64,000 bases of DNA from Bradyrhizobium retamae (lineage in GTDB: Bacteria; Pseudomonadota; Alphaproteobacteria; Rhizobiales; Xanthobacteraceae): contig NZ_LLYA01000154.1 in assembly GCF_001440415.1 (NCBI RefSeq), forward strand, positions 46,400 through 110,399, written 5' to 3'. Positions within the stretch are counted from its first letter, which is position 1, and each line of letters opens with the position of its first letter. Of the stretch, positions 52,462 through 60,168 are shown piece after piece. The notes under the pieces are model-generated. The model was not told the origin of the DNA, did not search any database, and worked only from the letters and a program-made list of their open reading frames with translations. Made by a program: the position numbers and the translations under genes.

Positions 52462-52588
52462 GCAAGCCTCCCCTGCTCTGCCCGCCCCCTTTCGACGCTG
52501 GCATTTTGCCCCGGGTTCACTTACCTAGTCGCCAATCCGCGCGCGTGGCGCGTCCAACCCCAAGAGTGAAAGCGACAAGGCCTCTTTT

Positions 52589-52945
52589 ATGAGTGGATTC
52601 AAGGAACCGAGCTTCGCTGACCGCCAGAAGGCCGCCCAGCAGGCGCGGCAGAACATCCTGAACAAGTTTCGCACCCAGCCGGGACCCGACGATCCCGAGG
52701 TGAAGCGCCGCCAGGCCGAGCGCGAGGCCGTCGCCGCCGCCCGCGCCAAGGCGAGAGAGGCCAAGGAAGCCGAAAAGGCCGAACAGAGACGTCGCGAGGC
52801 CGAGGCTGCCGCGGCGGAGGCCGCCAGATTAGCCCGCGAGAAGGAAGAAGAGGCCGCCAGGCTGGCGGCGCTGGAGGCTGAGCAAAAGGCCAAGCGCGAC
52901 GCGCGTTACGCTGCGCGCAAGACCAAGGGCGGCAAGAAGAAATAG
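52589..52945 (+). CDS. DUF6481 family protein
   Basis: A 118-residue, very charged protein. It starts MSGFKEPSFADRQKAAQQAR, the conserved part of the DUF6481 family, and continues as a long Ala/Glu/Arg/Lys helix (about residues 40-105) ending in KTKGGKKK. No function is known. The composition suggests an extended helix that could bind nucleic acid or ribosomes. The downstream hairpin at 52982 may end its transcript. Confidence 0.8.
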   Translation: MSGFKEPSFADRQKAAQQARQNILNKFRTQPGPDDPEVKRRQAEREAVAAARAKAREAKEAEKAEQRRREAEAAAAEAARLAREKEEEAARLAALEAEQKAKRDARYAARKTKGGKKK

Positions 52946-52981
52946 GCCTGCGATCCTCGGTCGATGCTGGCGTGTCCTCGT

Positions 52982-53023
52982 CGTCATTCCGGGGCGATGC
53001 GCAGCATCGAGCCCGGAATGACG
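52982..53023. repeat. REP-like long hairpin
   Basis: CGTCATTCCGGG at 52982-52993 pairs with CCCGGAATGACG at 53012-53023, and inside it CGATGC pairs with GCATCG around a GCA loop. Elements with this sequence are widespread between genes in Bradyrhizobium and relatives. It lies between convergent genes and probably also works as a bidirectional terminator. Confidence 0.75.
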
Positions 53024-53030
53024 ATGTGGC

Positions 53031-53258
53031 TCAGTTCTTCTTCATGCCGTCTTCTTTTTTCATGCCGTCGTGCTTCATGCCTTCCTTCTTCATCATACCG
53101 TCCTCTTTCTTCATGCCGTCTTTGGACATGGACTCCTTCTTCATGCCGTCGCCCTTGCCCATTTTGTCCTGAGCGAAGGCGGCTGGCGCGAATGCGAGGC
53201 CGAGCGAAACAAGCGCGGCAGAAAGGCCGAGGCCGATACGGGTCGTGGTGGTGGTCAT
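53031..53258 (-). CDS. Pentapeptide MXKDX repeat protein
   Basis: A 75-residue secreted protein. The signal peptide (IGLGLSAALVSLGLAFAPAA) is followed by about eight degenerate repeats of the form M-K-K-E/D-G (MKKESMSKDGMKKEDGMMKK and so on). The family is named from this repeat; the methionine- and lysine-rich, acidic mature part may bind metal such as copper, but that is inference. ATG 53258 has AAGGA upstream. The low-complexity DNA makes the exact repeat number prone to slippage. Confidence 0.85.
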   Translation of the reverse strand: MTTTTTRIGLGLSAALVSLGLAFAPAAFAQDKMGKGDGMKKESMSKDGMKKEDGMMKKEGMKHDGMKKEDGMKKN

Positions 53259-53458
53259 GCGATGGTCCTTGGTTTGGGTTGGCTTCTCGAAAGCGACGTC
53301 TGCCGCTTCCCCAATGACGATGGCGCGACCGGTTTTGTTACCGGCCACGCCCTAAGGTTCTGCAATTCTCACGGTTAGTTGAAGCGGGCCAATTCAGCTA
53401 ATATGGGCTGAAGCCGGTCCGGATTGCCGATCCAGGAACCGTTTGCAGGGGACAAACC

Positions 53459-54481
53459 ATGCTCACGCGCCGCCATGTCATCGCATCTGCGCTCGCCGCG
53501 CCCGCCGTGCTTCATCTCGGCACCGGTACGGCCCATGCGGCCACCACGCTGAAGATCTCGCATCAGTTCCCCGGCGGCACCATCGACAAGGGCGACTTCC
53601 GCGACCGGCTTTGCCGTATCTTCGCCGCCGAAGTCGCCAAACGCAGTGGCGGCGAGATCGCAGCCGAAGTCTATCCGAACGCCTCGCTGATCAAGACCAA
53701 CGCGCAATTCTCGGCAATGCGCAGGGGCGCGCTCGATATCAGCCTCTACCCGATGCCGTATGCCGGCGGCGAGCTGCCGGAGACCAATATCGGAATGATG
53801 CCGGGCCTGGTCGCAACCTACGACCAGGGCCTGCGCTGGAAGAAGGCGCCGGTCGGGAAAGCGCTGACCGACTTCCTCGCCGACAAGGGCATTATCCTTC
53901 TCACATGGGTCTGGCAGGCTGGCGGCGTCGCCAGCCGCTCCCGACCGATCGTCGCGCCTGACGACGCCAAGGGGCTGAAAGTGCGCGGCGGTTCGCGTGA
54001 AATGGACGTGGTGCTGAAGACCGCGGGAGCCTCGGTCCTGTCGATGCCATCGAACGAAATCTACGCCGCGATGCAGAGCGGCGCCTGCGATGCCGGTATC
54101 ACCTCCTCCACCAGCTTGATCTCGTTCCGCCTCGCGGAGGTCGCCAAATCGCTGACATCGGGCGCCGGCGCCTCCTATTGGTTCATGCTGGAGCCATTGA
54201 TGATGTCGAAGGCAATCTTCGAAAAGCTTCCCAAAAAGCAGCAGGACATCATCCTGGAGGTCGGCGGCGAACTGGAAGCGTTCGGCCGCAAGGGCGCGCA
54301 GGACGATGATATCGAGGTCGCCAAGGTCTATGAGAAGGCCGGCGCCAAGGTCAGCACGCTCGATGTCGCGACCGTCAGCAAGTGGCGCGACATCGCGCGC
54401 GATACCGCCTGGAAGGACTATAGCGCCAAGTCAGCGATGTCGGCCAATCTGCTGAAGCTCGCCAGCGACGTCCCCGCATGA
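53459..54481 (+). CDS. TRAP transporter solute-binding protein (DctP family), first copy
   Basis: A 340-residue periplasmic binding protein. The signal (LTRRHVIASALAAPAVLHLG) has a twin-arginine flavour. The mature part shows the DctP pattern: LKISHQFPGGTID, RSGGEIAAEVYPNASL, and GLKVRGGSREMDVVLKTAGA, where the arginine should bind the carboxylate. It is separated from the TRAP permease genes by a GntR regulator on the other strand. A second, different binding protein lies behind the permease. Confidence 0.88.
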   Translation: MLTRRHVIASALAAPAVLHLGTGTAHAATTLKISHQFPGGTIDKGDFRDRLCRIFAAEVAKRSGGEIAAEVYPNASLIKTNAQFSAMRRGALDISLYPMPYAGGELPETNIGMMPGLVATYDQGLRWKKAPVGKALTDFLADKGIILLTWVWQAGGVASRSRPIVAPDDAKGLKVRGGSREMDVVLKTAGASVLSMPSNEIYAAMQSGACDAGITSSTSLISFRLAEVAKSLTSGAGASYWFMLEPLMMSKAIFEKLPKKQQDIILEVGGELEAFGRKGAQDDDIEVAKVYEKAGAKVSTLDVATVSKWRDIARDTAWKDYSAKSAMSANLLKLASDVPA

Positions 54482-54500
54482 TGCATGGTCCGCTTCCGGA

Positions 54501-55199
54501 TCAACGGCCCGCGCGCGCCACGATTGAGCCGCCGCCCACCACCTGCAACAGGTCGGTTCTGACAGCCTCGATATGCTGCTCCAGAAACCGGCAGGCCTGG
54601 TCGATCTCTTTCGCCCGGCACAGCTCGATCAGGTGAGCGTGCTCCTTTTCGGCCGTGCCCATCGCCTTGGTATTGGAGAGTTGCAGACGCGTGTAGCGGT
54701 CGCTGGTCTGCAAGAGCGCCACGACGATCGCCTTGGTACGCGGCTGCCGGGCGTGAACGTATAGTGCCATATGGAAGTCAGCGTTGAGCTGCCCCCATTC
54801 GCTGACGTTGCGCGCCTTGATCGCCTTCTCGAAGCGCTTCTGGATGTCGTCCAGCGCGGCAAAGTCTTGTTCCGCAAAGTGCGGCGCCGACTGCGCCAGG
54901 AGCCGCGGCTCCATGATTCCGCGAAGATCGAACACGTCGTTGATTTCGTCCAGCGATAGCTCTGAGACGATCGCGCCTTTTTGCGGGACGATGCGCACCA
55001 GCCCCTCCGCCTCGAGCTGAAACAGCGCTTCGCGCACTGGAATGCGGCTGACGCCGTATGCCTCGCCCAACGCATCCTGCCGCAGTTGTGAGCCGGCTGG
55101 ATAAGTCCCGTCGAGAATGGACTGCCTGAGCTGATCGACGATCGCAGCCGACAGCGTCCGGTGCTTCAGAGGGACTTTCATTTGACCTTCCGTCGTCAT
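54501..55199 (-). CDS. GntR-family transcriptional regulator (FCD domain)
   Basis: A 232-residue regulator: winged helix with QDALGEAYGVSRIPVREALF and a C-terminal FCD domain (DLRGIMEPRLLAQSAP; LNADFHMALY; EHAHLIELC). ATG 55199 has AAGG six bases upstream. It is divergent from dctQM-dctP-dapA; a perfect palindrome (ATTGTATAA...TTATACAAT) in the shared region is its probable operator. The ligand is likely the transported acid or an aldolase substrate. Confidence 0.88.
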   Translation of the reverse strand: MTTEGQMKVPLKHRTLSAAIVDQLRQSILDGTYPAGSQLRQDALGEAYGVSRIPVREALFQLEAEGLVRIVPQKGAIVSELSLDEINDVFDLRGIMEPRLLAQSAPHFAEQDFAALDDIQKRFEKAIKARNVSEWGQLNADFHMALYVHARQPRTKAIVVALLQTSDRYTRLQLSNTKAMGTAEKEHAHLIELCRAKEIDQACRFLEQHIEAVRTDLLQVVGGGSIVARAGR

Positions 55200-55283
55200 C
55201 GCCGGCCTTTCCGATCGAGGAGGCCCCGTTTCGCACGTTGAAATGGTCCGCGCAGCGAAAGCCGAGGCGTCCATAATCTCCAT

Positions 55284-55310
55284 TTGACAAGATTGTATAA
55301 ATTATACAAT
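55284..55310 (+). promoter_or_regulatory. Promoter-like elements with palindromic operator
   Basis: TTGACA at 55284-55289 looks like a -35 element; TACAAT at 55305-55310 could be the -10, though the 15-base spacing is short. The palindrome ATTGTATAA-A-TTATACAAT (55292-55310) covers it with nine perfect base pairs. It is a typical GntR/FCD operator shape, 43 bases before dctQ. Binding would block the promoter. Confidence 0.65.
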
Positions 55311-55352
55311 TTCGAATGGCACGAGAAATCTTGACGGGCAGCGGGGCTCTTT

Positions 55353-55976
55353 ATGATCGAGCAGGCAATTGCGGACATGCCAGCGTTCAGCGCCCGGGGA
55401 ATCGTCGTCAGGGCTTCGAGTCTGCTGCTCGCTTTCGAGCGCATCGCCCTGATGGGGCTGATGTATTTGCTGACGGCTCTGATCCTGGTGAACGTCGTCA
55501 CCCGCTACTCGCACTTCCCGATCTACTGGATTGATGAATCGGCGGTCTATTGCGTGGTCTGGCTGACCTTCATCGGCGCCTCCGCCATGACGCGGCTCAG
55601 GCTCGACTTCGCCGTCACCATGATGACCGAGCGTCTCTCGGCGCGGCATCGGAAGCTCGCGAAGATCATCGCGACGGGCATGGTCGTCGTGTTCGGCGTG
55701 GCGCTCGTCATCACCTGCTTCCTTTGGATGGATCCAATCGGGCTTGCCCGCGCCGGCTTCGACGCGCGCAAGCTCGCCGCCGAGACATTCAACTTCCTCT
55801 ATACCGAGCGCACCCAAACGCTGAACTGGCCGACCTGGGTGCTCTATTTGACGCTGCCGATCTTCGCGGTCTCCATGACCATTCATGGCCTGGCAAACCT
55901 GCTCGAAGATCTCGAACTGGTGCCACGGACGCCGCTAAAGGGTTTTCAACTCTCCGAACTCGACGGGGTCAACTAG
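55353..55976 (+). CDS. TRAP transporter small permease (DctQ)
   Basis: A 207-residue membrane protein with four spans (LMGLMYLLTALILVNVVTRY; VYCVVWLTFIGASAMTRL; GMVVVFGVALVITCFLW; LYLTLPIFAVSMTIHG). The acidic residue in IYWIDESAVY and the small-permease pattern fit DctQ. Its TAG stop shares a G with the GTG start of dctM. Confidence 0.88.
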   Translation: MIEQAIADMPAFSARGIVVRASSLLLAFERIALMGLMYLLTALILVNVVTRYSHFPIYWIDESAVYCVVWLTFIGASAMTRLRLDFAVTMMTERLSARHRKLAKIIATGMVVVFGVALVITCFLWMDPIGLARAGFDARKLAAETFNFLYTERTQTLNWPTWVLYLTLPIFAVSMTIHGLANLLEDLELVPRTPLKGFQLSELDGVN

Positions 55977-57241
55977 TGATCACGTCAGCCGCCTTCATCG
56001 CGATCATGCTGGTCGGGGTACCGATCGGCCTTTGCCTCTGCCTGGCCGGGCTCGTCTTCATCATCGCGTCAGGCAATCCGGTTCTGTTCCAGTCCTACCC
56101 GCTGCAGCTCTTCGGCGGGGTCGACAGCTATGGCCTGATCGCGATCCCGCTCTTCATCCTGATCGGCGAGATCATGAACGGCGGCGGCATTACGCGGCGC
56201 ATCGTCGACATGGCGATGGCCTTTGTCGGCTCGCTGAAGGGCGGGCTGGCCTACGTCAACATTCTCGCCAACATGTTCATCTCCTCCATCCTGGGATCTG
56301 CGACCGCACAGGTCGCGATCATGGCGCAGATCATGGTGCCGGAGATGGAAAAGAAGGGCTACGACAAGACCTTCGCGGCCGGGTTGACCGCCTATGGCGG
56401 CATGCTCGGACCGATCATTCCGCCCTCGGTGATGTTCGTCGTCTACAGCGTGCTGGCGCAGGTATCGGTCAGCGACATGCTGATTGCCGGCATCGTCCCG
56501 GGAGTGATCCTGACGACGATGTTCTGCATCGCCATCGCACTGATGGGATACGTCTACAACTATCCTAAGGCCGATTATCAGACACCGCGGCAGCGGTTGG
56601 CGACGATCCTGCGGACATCGCCGACGCTGCTGATTCCGATCGTGATCGTCGGCAGCATTCTCGGCGGGCTCGGCAACGCAACGGAGTCCGCGGCTGTCGG
56701 CGCGGTAGCCGCCGCTCTCGTCGGAAAATTCTGGACCAAGGAGTTCAGGTTTTCGCAGCTCCCGCAGATGATGCTGCGCGCAGGCGTCTACTCGGCCATC
56801 GTGCTGTTTCTGGTCGCCGCGGCCGCCGTATTCTCCTGGGTGCTGGTGTTCGGCAAGGTGCCGCAGGAGACCGCCGCGTGGATCCAGTCGGTAGCCAAGG
56901 ATCCCGTCAGCTTCATGCTGCTTTGCAACGTGATCCTGCTGGTGATCGGAACGGTGATCGACGGCATTCCCGGCCTGATCATGACGGTGCCGATCCTGCT
57001 GCCGGTCGCGACCGAGATTTATCACATCGATCCGCGCCAGTTCGGCGTCGTCGTGGTGATCAACCTGGTGCTTGGATTGCTGTCACCCCCGGTCGGTCTT
57101 TGCTTCTTCGTGGCCGCCGCCGTCACCGGCGCCAAACCCGGCAAGATGTTCATGGTGACGCTGCCGCTGTTCGGCATCTCCTGCATCCTGCTGGTGCTGC
57201 TCTCGCTCTATCCCTCCCTCTCCCTCGTCCTCATCAAGTAG
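55976..57241 (+). CDS. TRAP transporter large permease (DctM)
   Basis: A 421-residue protein with about twelve spans, the sodium-driven carrier of the TRAP system. Typical segments are YGLIAIPLFILIGEIMNGGG, GGMLGPIIPPSVMFVVYSVL and the ending LLSPPVGLCFFVAAAVTGAK. The start is GTG 55976, overlapping the dctQ stop (TAGTG); an open frame from 55550 reads through dctQ out of frame. It works with DctQ and one or both binding proteins. Confidence 0.92.
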   Translation: MITSAAFIAIMLVGVPIGLCLCLAGLVFIIASGNPVLFQSYPLQLFGGVDSYGLIAIPLFILIGEIMNGGGITRRIVDMAMAFVGSLKGGLAYVNILANMFISSILGSATAQVAIMAQIMVPEMEKKGYDKTFAAGLTAYGGMLGPIIPPSVMFVVYSVLAQVSVSDMLIAGIVPGVILTTMFCIAIALMGYVYNYPKADYQTPRQRLATILRTSPTLLIPIVIVGSILGGLGNATESAAVGAVAAALVGKFWTKEFRFSQLPQMMLRAGVYSAIVLFLVAAAAVFSWVLVFGKVPQETAAWIQSVAKDPVSFMLLCNVILLVIGTVIDGIPGLIMTVPILLPVATEIYHIDPRQFGVVVVINLVLGLLSPPVGLCFFVAAAVTGAKPGKMFMVTLPLFGISCILLVLLSLYPSLSLVLIK

Positions 57242-57267
57242 GTCCAAACCCCTCAAGGAGCATTATC

Positions 57268-58251
57268 ATGTCGCTTTCACGTCGCCGCTTCCTTGCCGCC
57301 AGCGCGGCCGTGCCGCTGTTCGCGCCGTCGTTGGCGCTGGCGCAAGCCAAGGAATTCCGCCTCGGGCTGATCACGCCCAATGGTCATTCCTGGAACAAGG
57401 CGGCATTAAAACTCGGCGACGACCTCAAGGCAGCCACCAACGGCCGCCTGACCATGACTGTCTTTCACTCCGGCCAGCTCGGCAACGAGCCGGCGATGAT
57501 GCAGCAATTGCAGTCCGGCGCGCTCGACATGGGCTTCATCCAGGCCGCCGAGCTCGGCTCGCGCGTGCCGCATATCGCAGCGATCAACGCGCCCTACATC
57601 GTGCGCTCGACGCCATCGGTCGCCAAATTCGTTCGCCATCCGGCCGCGATCAAGCTGTTCGAGGTGCTGCCGCAGGAAACCGGCACGATCGGCCTCGGTT
57701 GGGGCATCACCGGCATGCGCGCCATCTTCTCGTCGAAGGACCTGACGACCTTGGCGGATATCAAGGGCATGAAGCTGCGCATCAACCCGACGCCGGTCTA
57801 CCGCGATTTCTATTCGTCGCTGGGCGCGGCACCGACGCCGATCCCGACGCCGCAGGTGTTTGATGCCATGGCGAACGGCCAGGTCGACGGCCTTGAGGCG
57901 GACCTGGAGTTCTCCTGGAACCAGCGCTTTGACAAGGTGTCAAAAGTCATCCTGCAGATGAATGCCGTCTTCATGCCCATGGCAGCGATCGTCTCCGGCC
58001 GCGTCTGGCAATCGCTGCCGGCGGCTGACCGGGAGTTGATCACCAAGACGGTCAAATCGACACTCGATACGCAGATCGACGAACTGGCGGGCAATGAGCC
58101 CAAGCTGATCGAGAACTTCAAAAACGCGCCGATCCCGATCCGTCAGGTCCCGGCCGGGGATACCGAAGCGGTCATTGCCGAATTCGACAAGGTCTGGCTG
58201 CCCAAGGCCCCGGTCCTTGCCGAGTTGCGCAAAGTCGGCGCGACGCTCTGA
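57268..58251 (+). CDS. TRAP transporter solute-binding protein (DctP family), second copy
   Basis: A 327-residue secreted binding protein with a Tat-type signal (SRRRFLAASAAVPLFAPS). The mature part has RLGLITPNGHSWNKAALKLG, NGRLTMTVFHSGQLGNEPAM, and KGMKLRINPTPVYRDFYSSL, where the arginine contacts the substrate carboxylate. AAGGAG lies seven bases before ATG 57268. It is cotranscribed with dctQM and is therefore the primary receptor. It shares little sequence with the first copy outside family motifs. Confidence 0.92.
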   Translation: MSLSRRRFLAASAAVPLFAPSLALAQAKEFRLGLITPNGHSWNKAALKLGDDLKAATNGRLTMTVFHSGQLGNEPAMMQQLQSGALDMGFIQAAELGSRVPHIAAINAPYIVRSTPSVAKFVRHPAAIKLFEVLPQETGTIGLGWGITGMRAIFSSKDLTTLADIKGMKLRINPTPVYRDFYSSLGAAPTPIPTPQVFDAMANGQVDGLEADLEFSWNQRFDKVSKVILQMNAVFMPMAAIVSGRVWQSLPAADRELITKTVKSTLDTQIDELAGNEPKLIENFKNAPIPIRQVPAGDTEAVIAEFDKVWLPKAPVLAELRKVGATL

Positions 58252-58327
58252 TCCCATCCCATCGTTTTCAAGCCAAAGCCCGGCGGATTCATCAGTCCGC
58301 CGGAACAATTCCAATGGAGCTAAACAA

Positions 58328-59254
58328 ATGAGCCCGCGCATTTCCTGGGAAGGCGTCTTCCCGGCCGTCACCACGCAATTCAATGACGACCTGTCGCTCA
58401 ACATCGATGCAACCGCGAAGGTCATGGACGGCCTGATCCGCGACGGCGTTTCCGGACTGATCGTTTGCGGTTCCGTCGGCGAGAACACCTCGCTGGAGCG
58501 CAAGGAGAAAGTCGCCATCATGGAGGCGGCGAAATCCGTCGCGGCAGGTCGTGTGCCCGTGCTGTGCGGCATCGCCGAGTTCACGACCGCCTTCGCCGTC
58601 GAAACTGCCAAGGAAGCGGCGCGTGTCGGCATCGACGGCGTGATGGTGATGCCTGCGCTGGTCTATTCGTCCAAGCCGCACGAGACTGCCGCACATTTCC
58701 GCGCGGTCGCCACGGCGACCGACCTGCCGGTGATGCTCTACAACAATCCGCCGATCTACAAGAACGACGTTACGCCGGACATTCTGGCCTCGCTCGCCGA
58801 CGTCGAGACCGTCGTTTGCTTCAAGGACTCCTCCGGCGACACACGGCGCTTCATCGACACCCGCAACATGGTTGGTGATCGTTTCGTCCTGTTTGCTGGC
58901 CTCGATGACGTCATCGTCGAGAGCGTCGCCATGGGCGCGGTCGGCTGGGTCTCCGGCATGTCGAACGCCTTCCCGCGCGAGGGCGAGACCTTATTCCGCC
59001 TCGCCAAGGCGGGGCGCTACGCCGAGGCGATGCCGCTGTACGAATGGTTCATGCCGCTATTGCACCTCGATGCCCGTCCGGACCTCGTCCAGTGCATCAA
59101 GCTCTGCGAGCACATCATGGGCCGCGGCACCGCGCTGACCCGCCCGCCGCGGCTGGCGCTGCTGCCGCACGAGAGGGCCGAGGTCGAGGCGATGATGGCG
59201 AAAGCGCTCAAGAACCGGCCGGTGCTGCCGAATGTCGGGCTGAAAGCCGCGTAA
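58328..59254 (+). CDS. Dihydrodipicolinate synthase/N-acetylneuraminate lyase family aldolase
   Basis: A 308-residue class I aldolase of the DapA family. The Schiff-base lysine is Lys166 (VVCFKDSSGD), the catalytic tyrosine Tyr138 (MLYNNPPIY) and the carboxylate-binding loop is CGSVGENTSLE. It probably cleaves or dehydrates a 2-oxo acid in the cytoplasm after import by the TRAP system; DapA itself is less likely in this operon. GGAG lies eight bases before ATG 58328. Relatives act on 2-keto-3-deoxy sugars, hydroxyproline intermediates or aromatic pyruvates. Confidence 0.88.
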   Translation: MSPRISWEGVFPAVTTQFNDDLSLNIDATAKVMDGLIRDGVSGLIVCGSVGENTSLERKEKVAIMEAAKSVAAGRVPVLCGIAEFTTAFAVETAKEAARVGIDGVMVMPALVYSSKPHETAAHFRAVATATDLPVMLYNNPPIYKNDVTPDILASLADVETVVCFKDSSGDTRRFIDTRNMVGDRFVLFAGLDDVIVESVAMGAVGWVSGMSNAFPREGETLFRLAKAGRYAEAMPLYEWFMPLLHLDARPDLVQCIKLCEHIMGRGTALTRPPRLALLPHERAEVEAMMAKALKNRPVLPNVGLKAA

Positions 59255-59259
59255 GCGGC

Positions 59260-60168
59260 CTACTTGGTTGCCCGCGCCTTCGCGTTCAGCGCCGCCGCGA
59301 CGCGGCTGACCGGCGGGCGGCCAATCAGCCCACTGACGACATTGGTTGCCGCTACCAGCTTTGCCATGTCGACGCCGGTCGCAATGCCCATGCCTTCGAG
59401 CATATAGACCACGTCCTCGGTTGCGACGTTTCCCGTCGCGCCGGGGGCGTAGGGGCAGCCGCCGAGACCACCGGCGGCGGAATCGATCACGCGGCAGCCC
59501 TCTTCCATCCCGGCGTAGAGGTTGGCGAGCGCCTGGCCATAAGTATCGTGGAAATGCATCGCCAGATTGGCCATCGGCACATGGCCGGCGACCGCGCGCA
59601 ATAGCTGCCGCGCCTTCAAGGGCGTGCCGACGCCGATGGTGTCGCCAAGCGAGATTTCGTAACAGCCGAGATCCCACAACACCTTTGCGACATCGACCAC
59701 CGCCTGCGGCTTGATCTCGCCCTCATGAGGACAGCCGAGCACGGTGGAGATGTAGCCGCGCACCCGGACGCCGTCCGCCCTGGCGCGGGCGAGCACCGGC
59801 TTGAAGCGTTCGATCGATTCCGCGATCGAACAATTGATGTTGGCGCGGGAAAAGCTTTCCGACGCCGCAGCAAATACCGCGATCAGTTTGGCGCCGGCGG
59901 CCTGAGAAGCCTCGTAGCCCTTCTCGTTCGGCACCAATACCGGCAATTCGCGATTCGTGTGATGGCTGACGCCGCGCAATACCTCGGCCGATCCGACCAT
60001 CTGCGGGATCGCCTTCGGAGAGACGAAGGCGCCGACCTCGACGGTGTGGAGGCCCGCGCCGATCAATGCCTCAATGAACGCGATCCGGTCGGCGACGCTG
60101 ATCGGCGTCTTCTCGTTCTGCAGCCCGTCGCGCGGACCGACCTCGACAATGTGAACGCCATCTCTCAT
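59260..60168 (-). CDS. Hydroxymethylglutaryl-CoA lyase
   Basis: A 302-residue TIM-barrel enzyme that splits HMG-CoA into acetyl-CoA and acetoacetate, the last step of leucine breakdown. The metal/active-site motif VEVGPRDGLQNEK starts it; the metal-binding HFHDTYGQALAN and the signature GLGGCPYAPGATGNVATED (catalytic cysteine) follow. ATG 60168 overlaps the stop of the biotin-carboxylase subunit gene by four bases (ATGA). It is last of the liu-type operon. Confidence 0.92.
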   Translation of the reverse strand: MRDGVHIVEVGPRDGLQNEKTPISVADRIAFIEALIGAGLHTVEVGAFVSPKAIPQMVGSAEVLRGVSHHTNRELPVLVPNEKGYEASQAAGAKLIAVFAAASESFSRANINCSIAESIERFKPVLARARADGVRVRGYISTVLGCPHEGEIKPQAVVDVAKVLWDLGCYEISLGDTIGVGTPLKARQLLRAVAGHVPMANLAMHFHDTYGQALANLYAGMEEGCRVIDSAAGGLGGCPYAPGATGNVATEDVVYMLEGMGIATGVDMAKLVAATNVVSGLIGRPPVSRVAAALNAKARATK

